A stretch of 64,000 nucleotides of DNA from Pachypanchax playfairii (GCA_006937955.1 SSNP01000108.1:1450934-1514933), one strand, 5' to 3'. Counted from the stretch's first letter, positions 11,238 to 22,814 are shown. Program-made: numbers and translations. Notes: generated by a model from the letters alone, not told the origin.

Positions 11238-11833
11238 CAGTGGTTGATGGTTATATGCACAACCTCGGTGCCCAGCAGTTTTGTGCATATAAGCGTTGTG
11301 TGCATTTATCTGTCGATGGTCATTTGGACTGTAAACACAGGTAGCACCATTCAGTATTGATAACAGATAATTGGAAACGATGTAATAACACAATTAGAAT
11401 ATATTAGGAGAATAAAACTCTCAAACAGATCAAGTTGTAGAGCAGATCCACTATGATACTTAGTAACAGATGTTCCAGATACGTGTGCATGGACGTCAGG
11501 GTAACGGCACAGATTAAGTTACAGTTGGTAACAGAACAGAATGATTTTTGATATTGGCTATTAAGGACTTAGGATCAATGAAAACTCGGAGAACAAATGT
11601 TACTTTTGACACTATTTCATATTGAAGTCTGTGATTAATTTTTTTGCAACCGCTTCACGCGTGCGTAAACACCAGCGCAGCATGTGGGAGAACACCAGCG
11701 GAGGTGCACGGTCAAGTAACTATAGAGAAATAACAGGATACAGTGAGATGCATGTATGATTCTCTATGACACGGGAACGTGCCCAGCATTTTTGTGCATA
11801 TAAGCATATTGTGCATATAACCGTTGTCCACTG
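11238..11833. mobile_element. TA-flanked MITE (pogo/Tigger-like), first copy
   Basis: It starts TA-CAGTGG (TA at 11236-11237) and ends CCACTG-TA (TA at 11834-11835). The subterminal parts are inverted repeats: GGTTATATGCACAA at the left pairs with TTGTGCATATAACC at the right, and CCCAGCAGTTTTGTGCATAT occurs near each end in related form. TA duplication with a CAGT start fits the pogo/Tigger branch of Tc1/mariner. There is no transposase. Confidence 0.7.
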
Positions 11834-12368
11834 TATAAAAAAAATCAACAGGCCTTTAAACAAATATTTACTTGCTACCACCAGTTGATAGTAATGAATA
11901 TCTTTTGGTTTTAACACAACATTTATGTGCTGTCACAATTTAGAGCAAGACAGGAAACAAAAAGCTGAGTCAATGACGGGGTTTTTCCAATAAATTCAAA
12001 AGAGTGTTTTGGAATGACAGAAAATTGACAACATGACTTCAAAGCGTTTTACAGCAGAACGTGTTTTATCAAATGTTTGCCAATTAAGATTTAAGGGGGG
12101 AAGATTTTTTTTTGTTAAACTGAAGATTCCCTCTCTGAGGCAGAGCAGAGGGACACGTTCTCTGACAGTGGATGGAGCAACTATATCCTGCTGCTCAGTG
12201 TGCTGTACTGTGCAGGGAATGAGGAAGCATCACCTTCCACCTGTAGCAGGAGCACAGTGCAGAGTGTGCCATGTTGGCACAGCCCCAGTTGCGCTGTCCT
12301 GTGAAAGAGAAGGACAAAGAGGCAAAGTAGGAGGATGAAGGATGCTAGATCAGGTGCTGGATACACAG
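11242..12368 (+). repeat. Tandem duplication of 1127 bp, unit 1
   Basis: The sequence from ttgatggttatatgcac (11244) to gctggatac (12364) recurs 1127 bp downstream with only a handful of mismatches (for example tctctatg/tctatatg, tttggttt/tttgattt, cacagcccc/cacggcccc). The unit contains nearly all of the TA-flanked MITE plus about 530 bp of flank. Confidence 0.95.
12033..12338 (+). pseudogene. Duplicated 101-codon ORF of unknown nature (identical copy at 13160-13465)
   Basis: The ORF begins MTSKRFTAERVLSNV and has a cysteine-rich middle (CCSVCC, then CRVC with nearby His). N-terminal KRFTAE-type starts and C-terminal Cys/His clusters occur in some transposase-derived proteins. The similarity is too weak to name a family, and no catalytic residues are visible. 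It is intact in both duplication units only because the duplication is recent. It could be non-coding. Confidence 0.2.
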
Positions 12369-13491
12369 GGTTGATGGTTATATGCACAACCTCGGTGCCC
12401 AGCAGTTTTGTGCATATAAGCGTTGTGTGCATTTATCTGTCGATGGTCATTTGGACTGTAAACACAGGTAGCACCATTCAGTATTGATAACAGATAATTG
12501 GAAACGATGTAATAACACAATTAGAATATATTAGGAGAATAAAACTCTCAAACAGATCAAGTTGTAGAGCAGATCCACTATGATACTTAGTAACAGATGT
12601 TCCAGATACGTGTGCATGGACGTCAGGGTAACGGCACAGATTAAGTTACAGTTGGTAACAGAACAGAATGATTTTTGATATTGGCTATTAAGGACTTAGG
12701 ATCAATGAAAACTCGGAGAACAAATGTTACTTTTGACACTATTTCATATTGAAGTCTGTGATTAATTTTTTTGCAACCGCTTCACGCGTGCGTAAACACC
12801 AGCGCAGCATGTGGGAGAACACCAGCGGAGGTGCACGGTCAAGTAACTATAGAGAAATAACAGGATACAGTGAGATGCATGTATGATTCTATATGACACG
12901 GGAACATGCCCAGCATTTTTGTGCATATAAGCATATTGTGCATATAACCGTTGTCCACTGTATAAAAAAAATCAACAGGCCTTTAAACAAATATTTACTT
13001 GCTACCACCAGTTGATAGTAATGAATATCTTTTGATTTTAACACAACATTTATGTGCTGTCACAATTTAGAGCAAGACAGGAAACAAAAAGCTGAGTCAA
13101 TGACGGGGTTTTTCCAATAAATTCAAAAGAGTGTTTTGGAATGACAGAAAATTGACAACATGACTTCAAAGCGTTTTACAGCAGAACGTGTTTTATCAAA
13201 TGTTTGCCAATTAAGATTTAAGGGGGGAAGATTTTTTTTTGTTAAACTGAAGATTCCCTCTCTGAGGCAGAGCAGAGGGACACGTTCTCTGACAGTGGAT
13301 GGAGCAACTATATCCTGCTGCTCAGTGTGCTGTACTGTGCAGGGAATGAGGAAGCATCACCTTCCACCTGTAGCAGGAGCACAGTGCAGAGTGTGCCATG
13401 TTGGCACGGCCCCAGTTGCGCTGTCCTGTGAAAGAGAAGGACAAAGAGGCAAAGTAGGAGGATGAAGGATGCTAGATCAGGTGCTGGATAC
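12369..13491 (+). repeat. Tandem duplication of 1127 bp, unit 2
   Basis: Near-identical copy of 11242-12364. The junction reads gatacacagggttgatgg, while the original left flank reads attacagtggttgatgg, so only a short CAG is shared. This is consistent with microhomology- or replication-based duplication. Identity above 99% by eye implies a recent event, or possibly an assembly artefact. The second MITE copy lacks its TA-CAGT terminus. Confidence 0.95.
13160..13465 (+). pseudogene. Second copy of the 101-codon ORF
   Basis: The predicted peptide is identical to that of the ORF at 12033-12338, carried by the 1127-bp tandem duplication. The only base difference noticed between the two ORFs (cacag versus cacgg) is silent. 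The nature of the ORF is unknown. Confidence 0.2.
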
Positions 13492-15034
13492 CACACTTCC
13501 ATGGTCCATCCAAAAAGCTGTCAAACTTAGCAGCAAAAAAAACAAGAACTTAACCTGCTAAACCCTGATTCATGACATTTCAATGGGTTTGGGTGAATTC
13601 CTTGATTGCCCAGCATTTCAAGCAGCAGCCTTTAGAAAATATGTTGTCCAAAATTCTGAATTAGCTGAGAAAACTCAAGTGGTGAAACTCTGCATATCTG
13701 AGCCATCTTTAATAAGCTGAGACAATCAAATTCAATCAATACTTTACTCAATACTATATTTTGTGTTATGTTGTTGCTATGACGTCACACCTAATTTGTT
13801 TGTAATTTCATTCTTCATTTAAAGCTCTTTGTCAGTTGTGTGGTTTTGGGTTTCTGGTCAAGTTTTATTCAGCAATCCTTTTTGTTTGATATGATTCATT
13901 ACACAATTAACTGCTGATACTTTTTTAACAAACCAGCAGCACATGTACATTAATTTAAACCTTTAATTACCAATTACCGATGGTACTGAGAACATTAACC
14001 GCCGGTCTTTTATCGAAGACAAGAAAGCAGTGTTTTACCTTTCCTATTTTTTTGCTCCCTTTTTATTTCCTCCTGGCCGGGCAACAAAATGTAAATGCCA
14101 TAAATTGAAAATTTTCATTAATAATTCAGGATCTGCTTTTATCCTGTGTATCTGGATGCATTACCAGGCTCCCACAGTGGAGAATCTTGTGTTACAGTCT
14201 CAGGCAAGGATTTACCCCTCTGTGACCCTTTGTTGTTCTCCAAAATCATAAAAATATGCTGCTTCCATTGCTCCCGTTTCCATTTGGGACACAGTGTCTC
14301 CATGAAACATTCTTTTAAAAGTTCAAATCAAATGTCACAGAAAAAATGCCTTCTTGTTCTTCATTATAAAATCAGCAAAGGATTGTGAATCTGCATTAAT
14401 TACTTCATCTATTTAAACACATAAATAAAGCATTAGTGAGACTATTGCTCTGCTGTTTGTTTGGTCATCCATGCAACATTTGTAACAGACCAGAAAAAAG
14501 CTTTTTGGCACTGAAGCATTTTTTGAATTACACTGTCTAAGTTAATGACATGCCATCATCAACCAGAGAGGCTTTTGGTCTTGTTAAAATTATATAGTTT
14601 GGTTTATGCACATGGAGTTTTATTAAGATGCTCTGATACTGAAGTCTTATTTTTTATGTCATACATAACAACACATTCTTTACAATTTATACCATTCTAT
14701 TTCATTATTTTTTTCTGAATTTCAACGCTAAAGAGGTCAACTTTATGACATTTTTAATATACAGAAAAACTTTATGTAGTGTGTTCTGTGTGTTGCAGAC
14801 TTACAGATACAACAAATAGTGTTTGCAATAATTGATTTGCTGAGATAAAACATTTAACAGCAATACAGCACTGATGGTGATGGATCAGAGAAAAAAGACT
14901 GACAAAAGCATAAAAGTTGAGGATCTTTTTAAACTAATGAAAAGTTAAAACTGTCAACAATGTGAAAATCGTAAAACAAGGTTAGCTTACACTAATAGCA
15001 TAACATCAGAAAAATGTAATTTAAAACGTTTCTG
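13492..15034. other. No gene seen; AT-rich unique sequence
   Basis: Short ORFs at 14030-14388 have no domain features. No terminal repeats or LINE motifs were found. Confidence 0.5.
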
Positions 15035-15764
15035 TGATGAATAGGTGACCCATCCAGAGTGTACGCTGCCTCTCGCCTAATCATCATCATCATCAATTTA
15101 TTTATAAAGCACATTTAAAAACTGCAGTGACGCAGACCAAAATGCTGTACACAAATAAAAACAATAAATACAGAGATAAAAATAAACATACTATAAAAAA
15201 CAAACATAAAAACAATAAAATAAGGTTAGCAAGGGGTTAGACTGCCCCAACAGAGTTAAAAGCCTGAGAATAAAAGTAAGTCTTTAAACGGATCTTAAAA
15301 ATACTAAGTGATGGGGCGAGTCTGACCGTCAGGGTGAGCTTGTTCCATAAACTAGGGGCGCAAACTGAGAACGCCTGCTCACCGCGGGCCTTATAGCGGG
15401 CTGAACGAACCTGCAGCAAGTGCTGCTCAGAGGACCTCAGGGAACGCCTCGGGACATAGGGACAGAGAAGCTGCGCCAAGTAGGGTGGCCCGAGCGCATG
15501 CAAAGATTTAAAAGCAAATAAAAGAATCTTAAATTTAATCCGATAGCGGATTGGCAGCCAGTGCAGATTAGCCAGTACAGGGGTGATATGTTGCTTCAAA
15601 GTAGTCCCAGTTAAAAATCGTGCAGCAGCATTTTGTATTAACTGGAGACGAACTATTGCGGATCTCAGGAGCACCATATAACAGAGAGTTGGCATAATCA
15701 AGGCGTGATGTCACTGAAGATGCCTGCTGGAGATTGGCACCAGCTCCCCTGCAACTTGCAAAAG
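15035..15764 (+). mobile_element. RTE-type 3' tail split by an L2 LINE insertion
   Basis: The left piece (15035-15080, 'ggtgacccatccagagtgtacgctgcctctcgcc') and the right piece (15721-15764, 'tgcctgctggagattggcaccagctcccctgc') are consecutive parts of one common teleost RTE-like 3' tail. The same motif is uninterrupted at 57228-57358. An L2 fragment on the opposite strand separates them. Confidence 0.6.
15081..15721 (-). mobile_element. L2-type LINE, 3' fragment of reverse-transcriptase ORF (pseudogene)
   Basis: On the minus strand the C-terminal part of a non-LTR retrotransposon polymerase is readable: SRLDYANSLLYGAPE, RLQLIQNAAARFLTG, ITPVLANLHWLPI, then AFSVCAPSLWNKL. This motif series is characteristic of the teleost L2 clade. 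A frameshift near 15650-15662 splits the SRLDY block from the LQLIQNAAAR block, so it cannot encode active protein. The 3' end (low coordinate) finishes with TTTATAAATAAATTGATGATGATGATGA, the typical short tandem-repeat tail. It is 5'-truncated in the middle of RT. Length is about 640 bp, against several kb for a full element. Confidence 0.9.
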
Positions 15765-15843
15765 TAACAATCAGAAAAAAAGAGACATATTTAGTGTCTA
15801 CAATAAAAAAATACAAATATGTCAACAGGTTAGTTGTGGAACT

Positions 15844-16202
15844 AAAGAGGCCCTTCCATTAAAACGGTTTTTCTGAGGTTTCTGTTGAATATTTTAGCTC
15901 CACAGGTGTTCTTACCTTCATATTGGGAGTGAAGGTCAATAACTTCTCTATCAGTTTTTATCTCTCAAACTACTCAAGTGGCGATAACACCTGAGTTCTC
16001 CCGAGTTTAAACGGGCTGTATTTGTTTCGTCACAACTCCTTTGCACATTAGTGTTCATCAACACGGGCGGCCGTGGTCGAAAGGGGAAGGAAATTAGATT
16101 AGGGGGGGACAGGTGGGCGTACGTCATATTGGAAGCGCCAGCTTCATTGTTGTAATAACGCAAAATTTCGCTAGGGGGCGACAGATGTTACGCACTATAG
16201 CT
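15844..16202 (+). mobile_element. TTAA-family MITE, copy D: chimera of two different termini
   Basis: The left ~210 bp matches the AGAGGCCC half of the family (as in copy E), starting after CTAA, a one-base variant of TTAA. After about 16055 the sequence is unrelated to copies A-G and ends GGGGGCGACAGATGTTACG, then CACTATAGCT and TTAA (16203-16206). That right end is another TTAA-flanked terminus. The element therefore has two non-matching ends. Confidence 0.65.
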
Positions 16203-16206
16203 TTAA

Positions 16207-17691
16207 AATGATCAGAAGGGCTGTTGTACTTTAATTTCACTGTACTGTGACTCTTGGTCGCTAATTGCTAAGCATATTTGCAAATGTCTCCAAGTGTTCA
16301 TGAGGGTTCTCACTTTCCTTGCATGATTTGCAGGGCTTTATTCTTGTGGTGCTGGAATTTTTAAAAAGTTTGAGAAATTTTGCAAAAAAAATTGCCTTCA
16401 CTACAGGTGTATTCCAATAATTCTGAGAGAGATTTAGACTTTTTGAGAGTAACAAAACTGCAAATAAAGTGTTAATAAATTTGTACACTATTTCCTGGGA
16501 TTAAGCACCTACTTGTCTCATAATAAAAACACCAGTTCAAACTAAAATTTAGCATTTTTAATTAGCAGCCTTTTGGAAAAAAAAACCCAAAATGTTACCC
16601 TAGGTAACATTCAGCTGCATCAAAACCAAAAAGGACTGAATATCTTGGAACTATGTAACTAACACATATGTCAACCGGTTAAAAAGAATAGAATGACAAA
16701 GCAAATAACCATATGTTGTATATCAGTGAATGTAACTACAATGAATTTTTCATGCTTGACTTCTTTTAGTCAAGCATTCACTTTTCTCACTCGTTCTGAG
16801 TAGTTTATGGCTTTTCTCTGCAGTCAGGAATTCTACATACCTCTTCAAAGCAAGAGCACTACACAAGTACTTCGCAAAACCCCCACTCAAAGACACTAAA
16901 ACACACCCTTTTAAACCTTAATCCTGGTAGACATGCGCATCCCAAAGCTCAACGCAACTTAAAATCATCAGGCATAATGCATAAACAACATGCTATGACA
17001 TGACGATCGGGTTTAATGTTATGAACAATCTAATTTGTTCTTCCTAATGAAGCCTGGCCTCCATTTACAAAATGCCTTGTAGACAATAATTACTGGAACA
17101 CAACAGATTACTCCTTCTGTTGATCTTAAACGTGGAGACTGTTTCTTGGAAAGGTACTCCGATATCCTTGAATAATTTGTTTATCCTTCATGTGCTTTAT
17201 ATACACCTAGGAAAATGAAGAAGTGTAAGCCAAGACTACTTGTATTCATCAGAATCACACTGGGAGAAGTGAGCTTCAGCTTTCTGTCTTTTATGTCGCA
17301 CAGTTTTTGATGCTAAACCACGGCTGAGTGAGAAGATCCCCACAGAGGATTTTATTTAAGAGTGGATATGCATATGTTAAATGAGATACAGTATACCAGA
17401 AGGAAAGTTCTAAACTTTGGAAATACACACTATCTTTGTTTTTTCTAAGATTTTATCTTTTTGTTTCAAATAATATTTCAGTTTCAGTTTGGTAAAATCT
17501 CTGGCATTTTATCTAATCCACATGCTTTGTCAAAGACACAAGCAAAAAAAAAAAATTAAAATCACTTTTGAGTTTCGAGGCTCAATAAATTTTCTTTGAT
17601 GGGATACGTGACACCTAATTTATTTGAGAGATATTGGATGTGTGTAGATGTGCTTATTAGTTTTTGCAACTGATTAAATTGTTTGTATCTC
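16207..17691. other. No gene seen; AT-rich unique sequence
   Basis: No convincing ORF, repeat terminus or splice-flanked block. Only short random ORFs are seen. Confidence 0.5.
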
Positions 17692-17840
17692 AGGTCCATC
17701 CACCTAATTTCTGCTCCTTATCCAAGATGAGATTGCAGGGACAACAGGTTTATGAGGGGGAAGGAGACCCAACCCCACCCCACAGCAACACCCTCCTAGG
17801 TCTCTTCAGGGATTCTGGGGTGTTCTCAAGCCTGTGAGCT
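17692..17840 (-). mobile_element. Rex3/RTE-type LINE 3' tail
   Basis: Read on the minus strand, this is the GC-rich end of the RTE ORF plus tail: 'gagaacaccccagaatccc', 'gttgctgtggggtggggttgggtc', then a 'ggataaggagcagaaat' decay of the usual 'ggataagcgg' and 'ggtggatgga'. It is only ~150 bp, so heavily 5'-truncated. Confidence 0.7.
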
Positions 17841-17859
17841 GCAGTGAGTTCTAGAGCTG

Positions 17860-18665
17860 CCTAGGAGTCTGACTAGTTGACTAGGAGGGGGCGTGGCATT
17901 CTGTGCTGAGTGACACACGCGCCAGAGAGGGACAGGTGAAATGGAGGAATATTTGAATGAGACGAGCAGCTCTGATCCGTATCTTTTTGAGCCGATAGTT
18001 CGCCCTGAAGCGGATTGGCGGTATATAATGAGGTTCTTCTCTACTGGTACACTGTTAGCCAACGCTATTAGCTCCAGTTACATCATGTATTCATCATATA
18101 TTGTTGTTGACCAAAGCAAAAGCTAAATTTGGATTAGCTCGTGTAATATCTGTGACTCAGCCTCATCAGGCTTCCCGAGCGACCGCTGCACATTATTGTC
18201 TGCACAAAAGCATGTTTCAGAGAGATGTCCAAGGTATAAATCAAAGTATCCCAGCATGAAGAGAAAGCCCTCAAGGGATGTGCTAAAAACATGTTTTCAC
18301 ACAATCACAAACTCTGATAACGGCCGTATACACTTCCTTTTCAAACTCACTCTCTAGTGAGCGGAGGTGTGGCCGAGACGCTGCGACTTTTATATTCAGC
18401 AGCGGCAGAATCATGACGTCGCGATTAAAGAAAATAAGGTTTCAGCCAATAGCAATGTCTGATCCAACTCAAGTGCAGTGTCACGTTTTAAACCTGAAGA
18501 GGGCGCTCCACTAACGGTTTTTGGTATAAAATGAATAGTTTTATAAAAAAGAGCAAAAATACTAAAAGCAAGACCCAGAAATGTAGACAGGACTATTAAA
18601 CACTCATTTATAGAGTTTATCAGCAAAAAAAAGTTGATTTGGGTGTAAGTTGCACTTTCAAGAAA
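17860..18665 (+). mobile_element. Non-autonomous DNA transposon with start of a YqaJ-type protein (ISL2EU-like), copy 1
   Basis: Homologous over most of its length to 50238-50910, for example 'aaatcaaagtatcccagcatg' and 'ttcagccaatagcaatg'. At 17941-18126 there is a 61-codon ORF, MEEYLNETSSSDPYLFEPIV..., whose PYLFEP motif resembles the N-terminus of YqaJ-exonuclease proteins carried by ISL2EU-type elements in fish. No nuclease core is present. Exact termini were not resolved. The family call is tentative and the repeat relationship is firm. Confidence 0.5.
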
Positions 18666-19587
18666 GTGCTGTTACCAAATATGGCTAATTGAGGGCGTTT
18701 CTGTATGTAAATTACTGTGAACGGGCACGAGGACCTGAGTACGCACAAGTGGGATTTATCAACACATGATGTGCGTAGGAGTGGCCACCGCACATTTCAT
18801 AATTCAGACTTTTGACTGTTCGTACGAACATTTAAAATTTCATTCGTAGGATAGAATATAGAACAAAATGAGGACCCAGATGTGCGACCACTAGCTGCAG
18901 CTACTTCTCTTTTAAAATAATCACATAATGGTTATTTTTATAGAATTGTGTGGTTATCCACGTTATTCTATAAGAATAACAATGCATTGTGAAATTGATG
19001 GCTATGTAATTGTAATTGTTTTAAAAAATTATCATCAAAGGTCAGTTGAAGAAATGGTACTCAGGTTTTTTTTTTACCAAAGTAATTTCTGATTAATGTT
19101 TTTCCATTTCATAGCTTGTAGTATCTTATCTCTAACAACATGGTACTTTTACAAATTTATGGGATGGGAAGGTACTTTTATTTTATAATTCTAGATTTTA
19201 AACAATTTTCTTGAAATGTATTAATTGATGTTAAAATTTTGTGTTCAGTTTTTAACAGCTGTCCAAGGATAGTGGATGAAAAGTGGTCTTTTGGATAACT
19301 TAGACACGTTTACAGTGTTTCTTATTATCGTGCAGTATGTGCAGTGTCCTTGTTAGATAACCCAATAAACTCAATAAATATACAGTATATAGGCTAAGCT
19401 AACAGTTAGACTGGGCAGTTCCAAGACCTTTTCACTCTTGCTGTTTGTCAGAACTCATCTCTGCATCTCCAAACTCAGGTTGTTCAGAGAGCTCACGGTT
19501 AATTTATTATATTCGTAATCTGTATCTATCCACAGAAATCTCTTTAAAAAGGTTATTATTTTCACTTCAATAGTTATCACCATTCAT
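18666..19587. other. No gene; possible further repeat at 18680-18850
   Basis: The segment with 'gtacgcacaagtgggatttatcaacac' and the palindromic 'gttcgtacgaac' looks like anonymous MITE sequence. The rest is AT-rich and featureless. Confidence 0.4.
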
Positions 19588-19612
19588 CCAATCCAATCCA
19601 ATCCAATCCAAT
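19588..19612 (+). repeat. (TCCAA)n LINE tail repeat
   Basis: Five 5-bp units directly abut the 3' end of the Rex3/RTE fragment that follows on the minus strand. This is typical of RTE elements ending in short tandem repeats. Confidence 0.85.
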
Positions 19613-19613
19613 A

Positions 19614-20110
19614 TTGAGTTGTAGAGACAGCAGTCTGAACAGGAACACCCAGACTTCCCTGTCCACACACATCCTTCCAGCTCGTCAGGGGACCCCGAGG
19701 CGTTTCCAGGTGAGCCGAGAGACATGGGCCCTGCAGTGTGTCTTAGCACCTCATCCCAGAGGGACATGTTCAGAACACCTGCCCAGGGAGGCGACCAGGA
19801 GGCATCTAAAACATGCCCAAGCCACCTCAACTGTCTCCTCTCTACCTGGAGGAACAGCGGTTCTACTCTGAGCTCCTGGGTAAATGAGCTCCTCACCCTC
19901 TCTCTAAGGGAGTGCCCAGCCACTGTGCGGAGAAAACTGATTTCAACCGCTTGTATCCCGGATCTTGTCTTTTTGGTCATGAGCCAAAGCTCATGATCAT
20001 TGTGGAGGGTAGGATAGACCTGTAAATTGAAAGCTTTTCCTTTCGATTCAGTTCCTTCTTCACCGCAACAGTCCGATACAGCGACCGCATCTCTGCAGAT
20101 TCTGCAACAA
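19614..20110 (-). mobile_element. Rex3/RTE-type LINE, C-terminal reverse-transcriptase fragment
   Basis: The minus-strand ORF (19567-20121) reads ...DHELWLMTKKTRSGIQAVE, then SFLRTVAGHSLRERVRSS, then QVERRQLRWLGHVL. This is the C-terminal block of RTE-clade polymerase (HELWVMTERTRSRIQAAE / FLRRVAGLSLRDRVRSS type). Only the last ~170 residues survive and the polymerase active site is absent. The final part is out of step with the family and joined to the tail. It is a 5'-truncated, inactive insertion. Confidence 0.9.
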
Positions 20111-20121
20111 TCCATCCACAA

Positions 20122-21115
20122 GTTTGTTTGTTTTGATTCTCATTTTACCAGGAATTTGTGAAATTGTTTGTGTGACATCATGCAGCCAAACCTGACAACA
20201 AATTTTCCAACCAGTAATTACATTTAAAAGTCCCATGACCCAATATCAGTACATCGCTTAGTGTTTTTCACAGGTTATATACTTTGCTGGCCCTAATCTG
20301 AAAGGAAAGCTGAGACCATCTGTTGGCAGTGTTTAATGTGCTTCTGTTAATCTTAAATGCCAATGAAGCCCAAATTATAATACTGGACCACGTTTCAGTG
20401 TTGAAACTGCTCCCATCTCATCCACATGCACTCACAGATGGAGGTATGTTGAAAAGACAAAACAACATTTGTATTAAAAAAAAAAAAAAAAATCTCTCAT
20501 TGCTCCACAACTGTTTGTGTGCATGTCTGTGTGTATATGGATGTATTACTCTGATGCCCAGGAAAAACACTCCTCAGACCTTCTGCACCATGACTTTGAG
20601 AACAGATCTCAAAAGCTGTGATACTCACAGCTTGCTTGAAATTAAAAAAAAAATGTTAGTAAACCATCAAAATTGCATTTTTTAAAAAGATAAATGTCTC
20701 AAAAGAACTAAATTATGGCATAATCACAGCTGGGTGAGACGTGTCAATTCCAAGAGTTTCCTTTCTGAATCGTTTCCCGGTCCTGAGTAAACTGAAGTCT
20801 GAAAACAGGCTAAAGTGTAAGTGTTCCAAAGGATCATGATCACACAAATAACACCAATGTTCCTTAAATTAGAACTAGTTAATGCCATTTAAAGTATCTG
20901 ACTGACTATAAAATGTTGCAGTTTAATGTTGATCTGCCTGAACATAACTTCTTGATGTAAAGGGTCACGGCATCCCTTTTGTATTTTGATCACATCAGGA
21001 TCTCTTCACACTAAATGATGACAGACACTGTGCTTTCTAGTGTATACAAGCTATGGCTGATTATTACAGATTGGAAAACCTCCAACCATGTGGAGGTAAT
21101 TGTAATGATACTATT
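20122..21115. other. No gene seen
   Basis: AT-rich, with a poly-A run at about 20476-20492. The ORF at 20323-20685 has no protein-like features. Confidence 0.5.
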
Positions 21116-21723
21116 GGTGCTTTTCGACTGGCATTTTCTAGCCCGCACGGCTCACCCTGACACGACATGGCGTGGACTGGTTGTGTTTCCATTGTATTCA
21201 CAGAAGTGAGGGCGAAGGCGTGGATGAGGGCGGGTTTCACTCCAGTAGTCTGCTTTCATCTTCTTCAGCTTCTCTGCTCACTGCTTCCAAGTCTGCTGAA
21301 AGCCATGAGCAGCCACGGAGTCAGAGAGCTCTTTAAAAACGGTTTTCGTTTTGTGTTGCTCTGTCCAACTCTCCCTGTATCTTTTTGTCATCCACTAAAG
21401 AAAGGAAAGTTTTCACTTCATTGTTGCTCCATTGACTCGCCATTTTTAATTGTAACACAAGCCGTAACAACAACAAAAGTTTTCAAAAGTTTAGTTGTGT
21501 TACTATTTATTGACATAACTTCTGACTCTTTTTGTGCTAGCGTCATCATCTATCATAGCCAATCGCTGCACTACGGGCGCTTCGGCTCGCTTCAGCCCTG
21601 ATCGTACCAACTCCTGAGGTGGTACTAAAAATCTGCGGCTCAGCCCAAAAACCGATAGTTGAAATGCTTTGAAACTGAGCCCTGCAGTGGCGTGCGGGGC
21701 TGAGTAGATACCAGTGGAAAACC
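21116..21723. mobile_element. Non-autonomous TIR element with GGTGCTTTTCGACTGG-type ends
   Basis: The left end GGTGCTTTTCGACTGGCATT is an imperfect inverted copy of the right end (inverted GGTTTTCCACTGGTATC). Subterminal GCCCGCACGGCTCA and its inverse TGCGGGGCTGAG reinforce this. Such ends are common in teleost PIF/Harbinger-like MITEs, but the target duplication is unclear. The 144-codon ORF inside (21167-21601) has no domain and is taken as chance. Confidence 0.6.
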
Positions 21724-22784
21724 TCTATATGTTCTGAATACTTCCAAATAGGCTTTAGTCTGATATTTTTTCATAAGTATACTTTAGACGTTGGTTACAA
21801 GTTCACACAAAGTTCCTACCATGTACATCAACTACTGCATCAAATACAGCAATATTATTGGCTTGATTTGTTACCAAGTTAAACCCTTATAGTATTTTTC
21901 TTTCTACTGAGGTCTAAGAAGCTAATACATGAGCCGAAATTTAATACCTCACTTTCTGAACAAACACAAATGAATAATATAGGTGGTTTTTTGTGTGACA
22001 AAACTCCATGAATGGTTTTGGAGAGGAGTGAGTTTGGGTTTACGCAGCAGTTTTTATACATTATTCTTGATTATTCACAATGTTATAAGTTTTTTTTAAC
22101 TATGCAGTTAGTGGATTTTCCTCACATGTAAGAAAACAAATATTGTGAAAATGTCTGCCTTATCCTTGATCCTTGATATAGAAAAAAAAAAGTGTCTAGT
22201 TTCACAAATACTGAAGCTGAATGAATTTTAGACTGAGTCACAACTTTTTGAAAAAATGTGTCCTTCATCTATTTCAGGTTTTATCAATAATTTCCATCAC
22301 CGGCGTGTCAGAAAACAGAGCTTCTTTTTTTGTATTATGTTAACTTTTCACTGTAAATGTCTTACAAAATACTGCAAGAGACAGTTTCAGACAGTTAAGA
22401 CGAGACTGTCATATCCACTCTGGCAATAATTTCACAAGTGATTCTTTCTTTCGACGGAGACTCTGGAGAGATTCAGTTGATGGTTTATGCAGATTGTAGC
22501 TGATAGTCTGCGTTTTAAAATGAGGATATGAGTCTGAGCTGTTTGTGGTTGTGTTATACTAAAAGTAGGTTATTTCACCGAAAATAGTGTTGTTTAGATT
22601 CAGTACGTCTGTGTTAGGAGCAATTATCCCAGACAGTTTTACACACAGCTTTGTAATGTGCAATATGTTGTATTTGTGTCTGCCTCTAGTCTGAAAACGT
22701 GTGGTTGTGCATCACAGCACGTGTCAGTAACACGTGTGTTTTTAAATGAGTGTTATCACCACCTGGGACATGCGATCTATATGA
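21724..22784. other. No gene seen; AT-rich unique sequence
   Basis: Contains a CACGTG-rich stretch (acgtgtcagtaacacgtgtg) near 22720-22740. No other feature could be supported. Confidence 0.45.
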
Positions 22785-22814
22785 TGTCAAAGCTGCACTC
22801 TTCACCTGCTTCAG

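Noticed and set aside
12181..12432. Minus-strand ORFs opposite the duplicated 101-codon ORF
   Set aside because: Shadow frames; they differ between duplication units only because of the junction.
20323..20685. 120-codon ORF near Rex3
   Set aside because: It passes through a poly-A run (Lys stretch) and shows no protein-family features.
21167..21601. 144-codon plus-strand ORF
   Set aside because: It lies wholly inside a TIR-bounded non-autonomous element, with no domain and cysteine/leucine-rich random composition.
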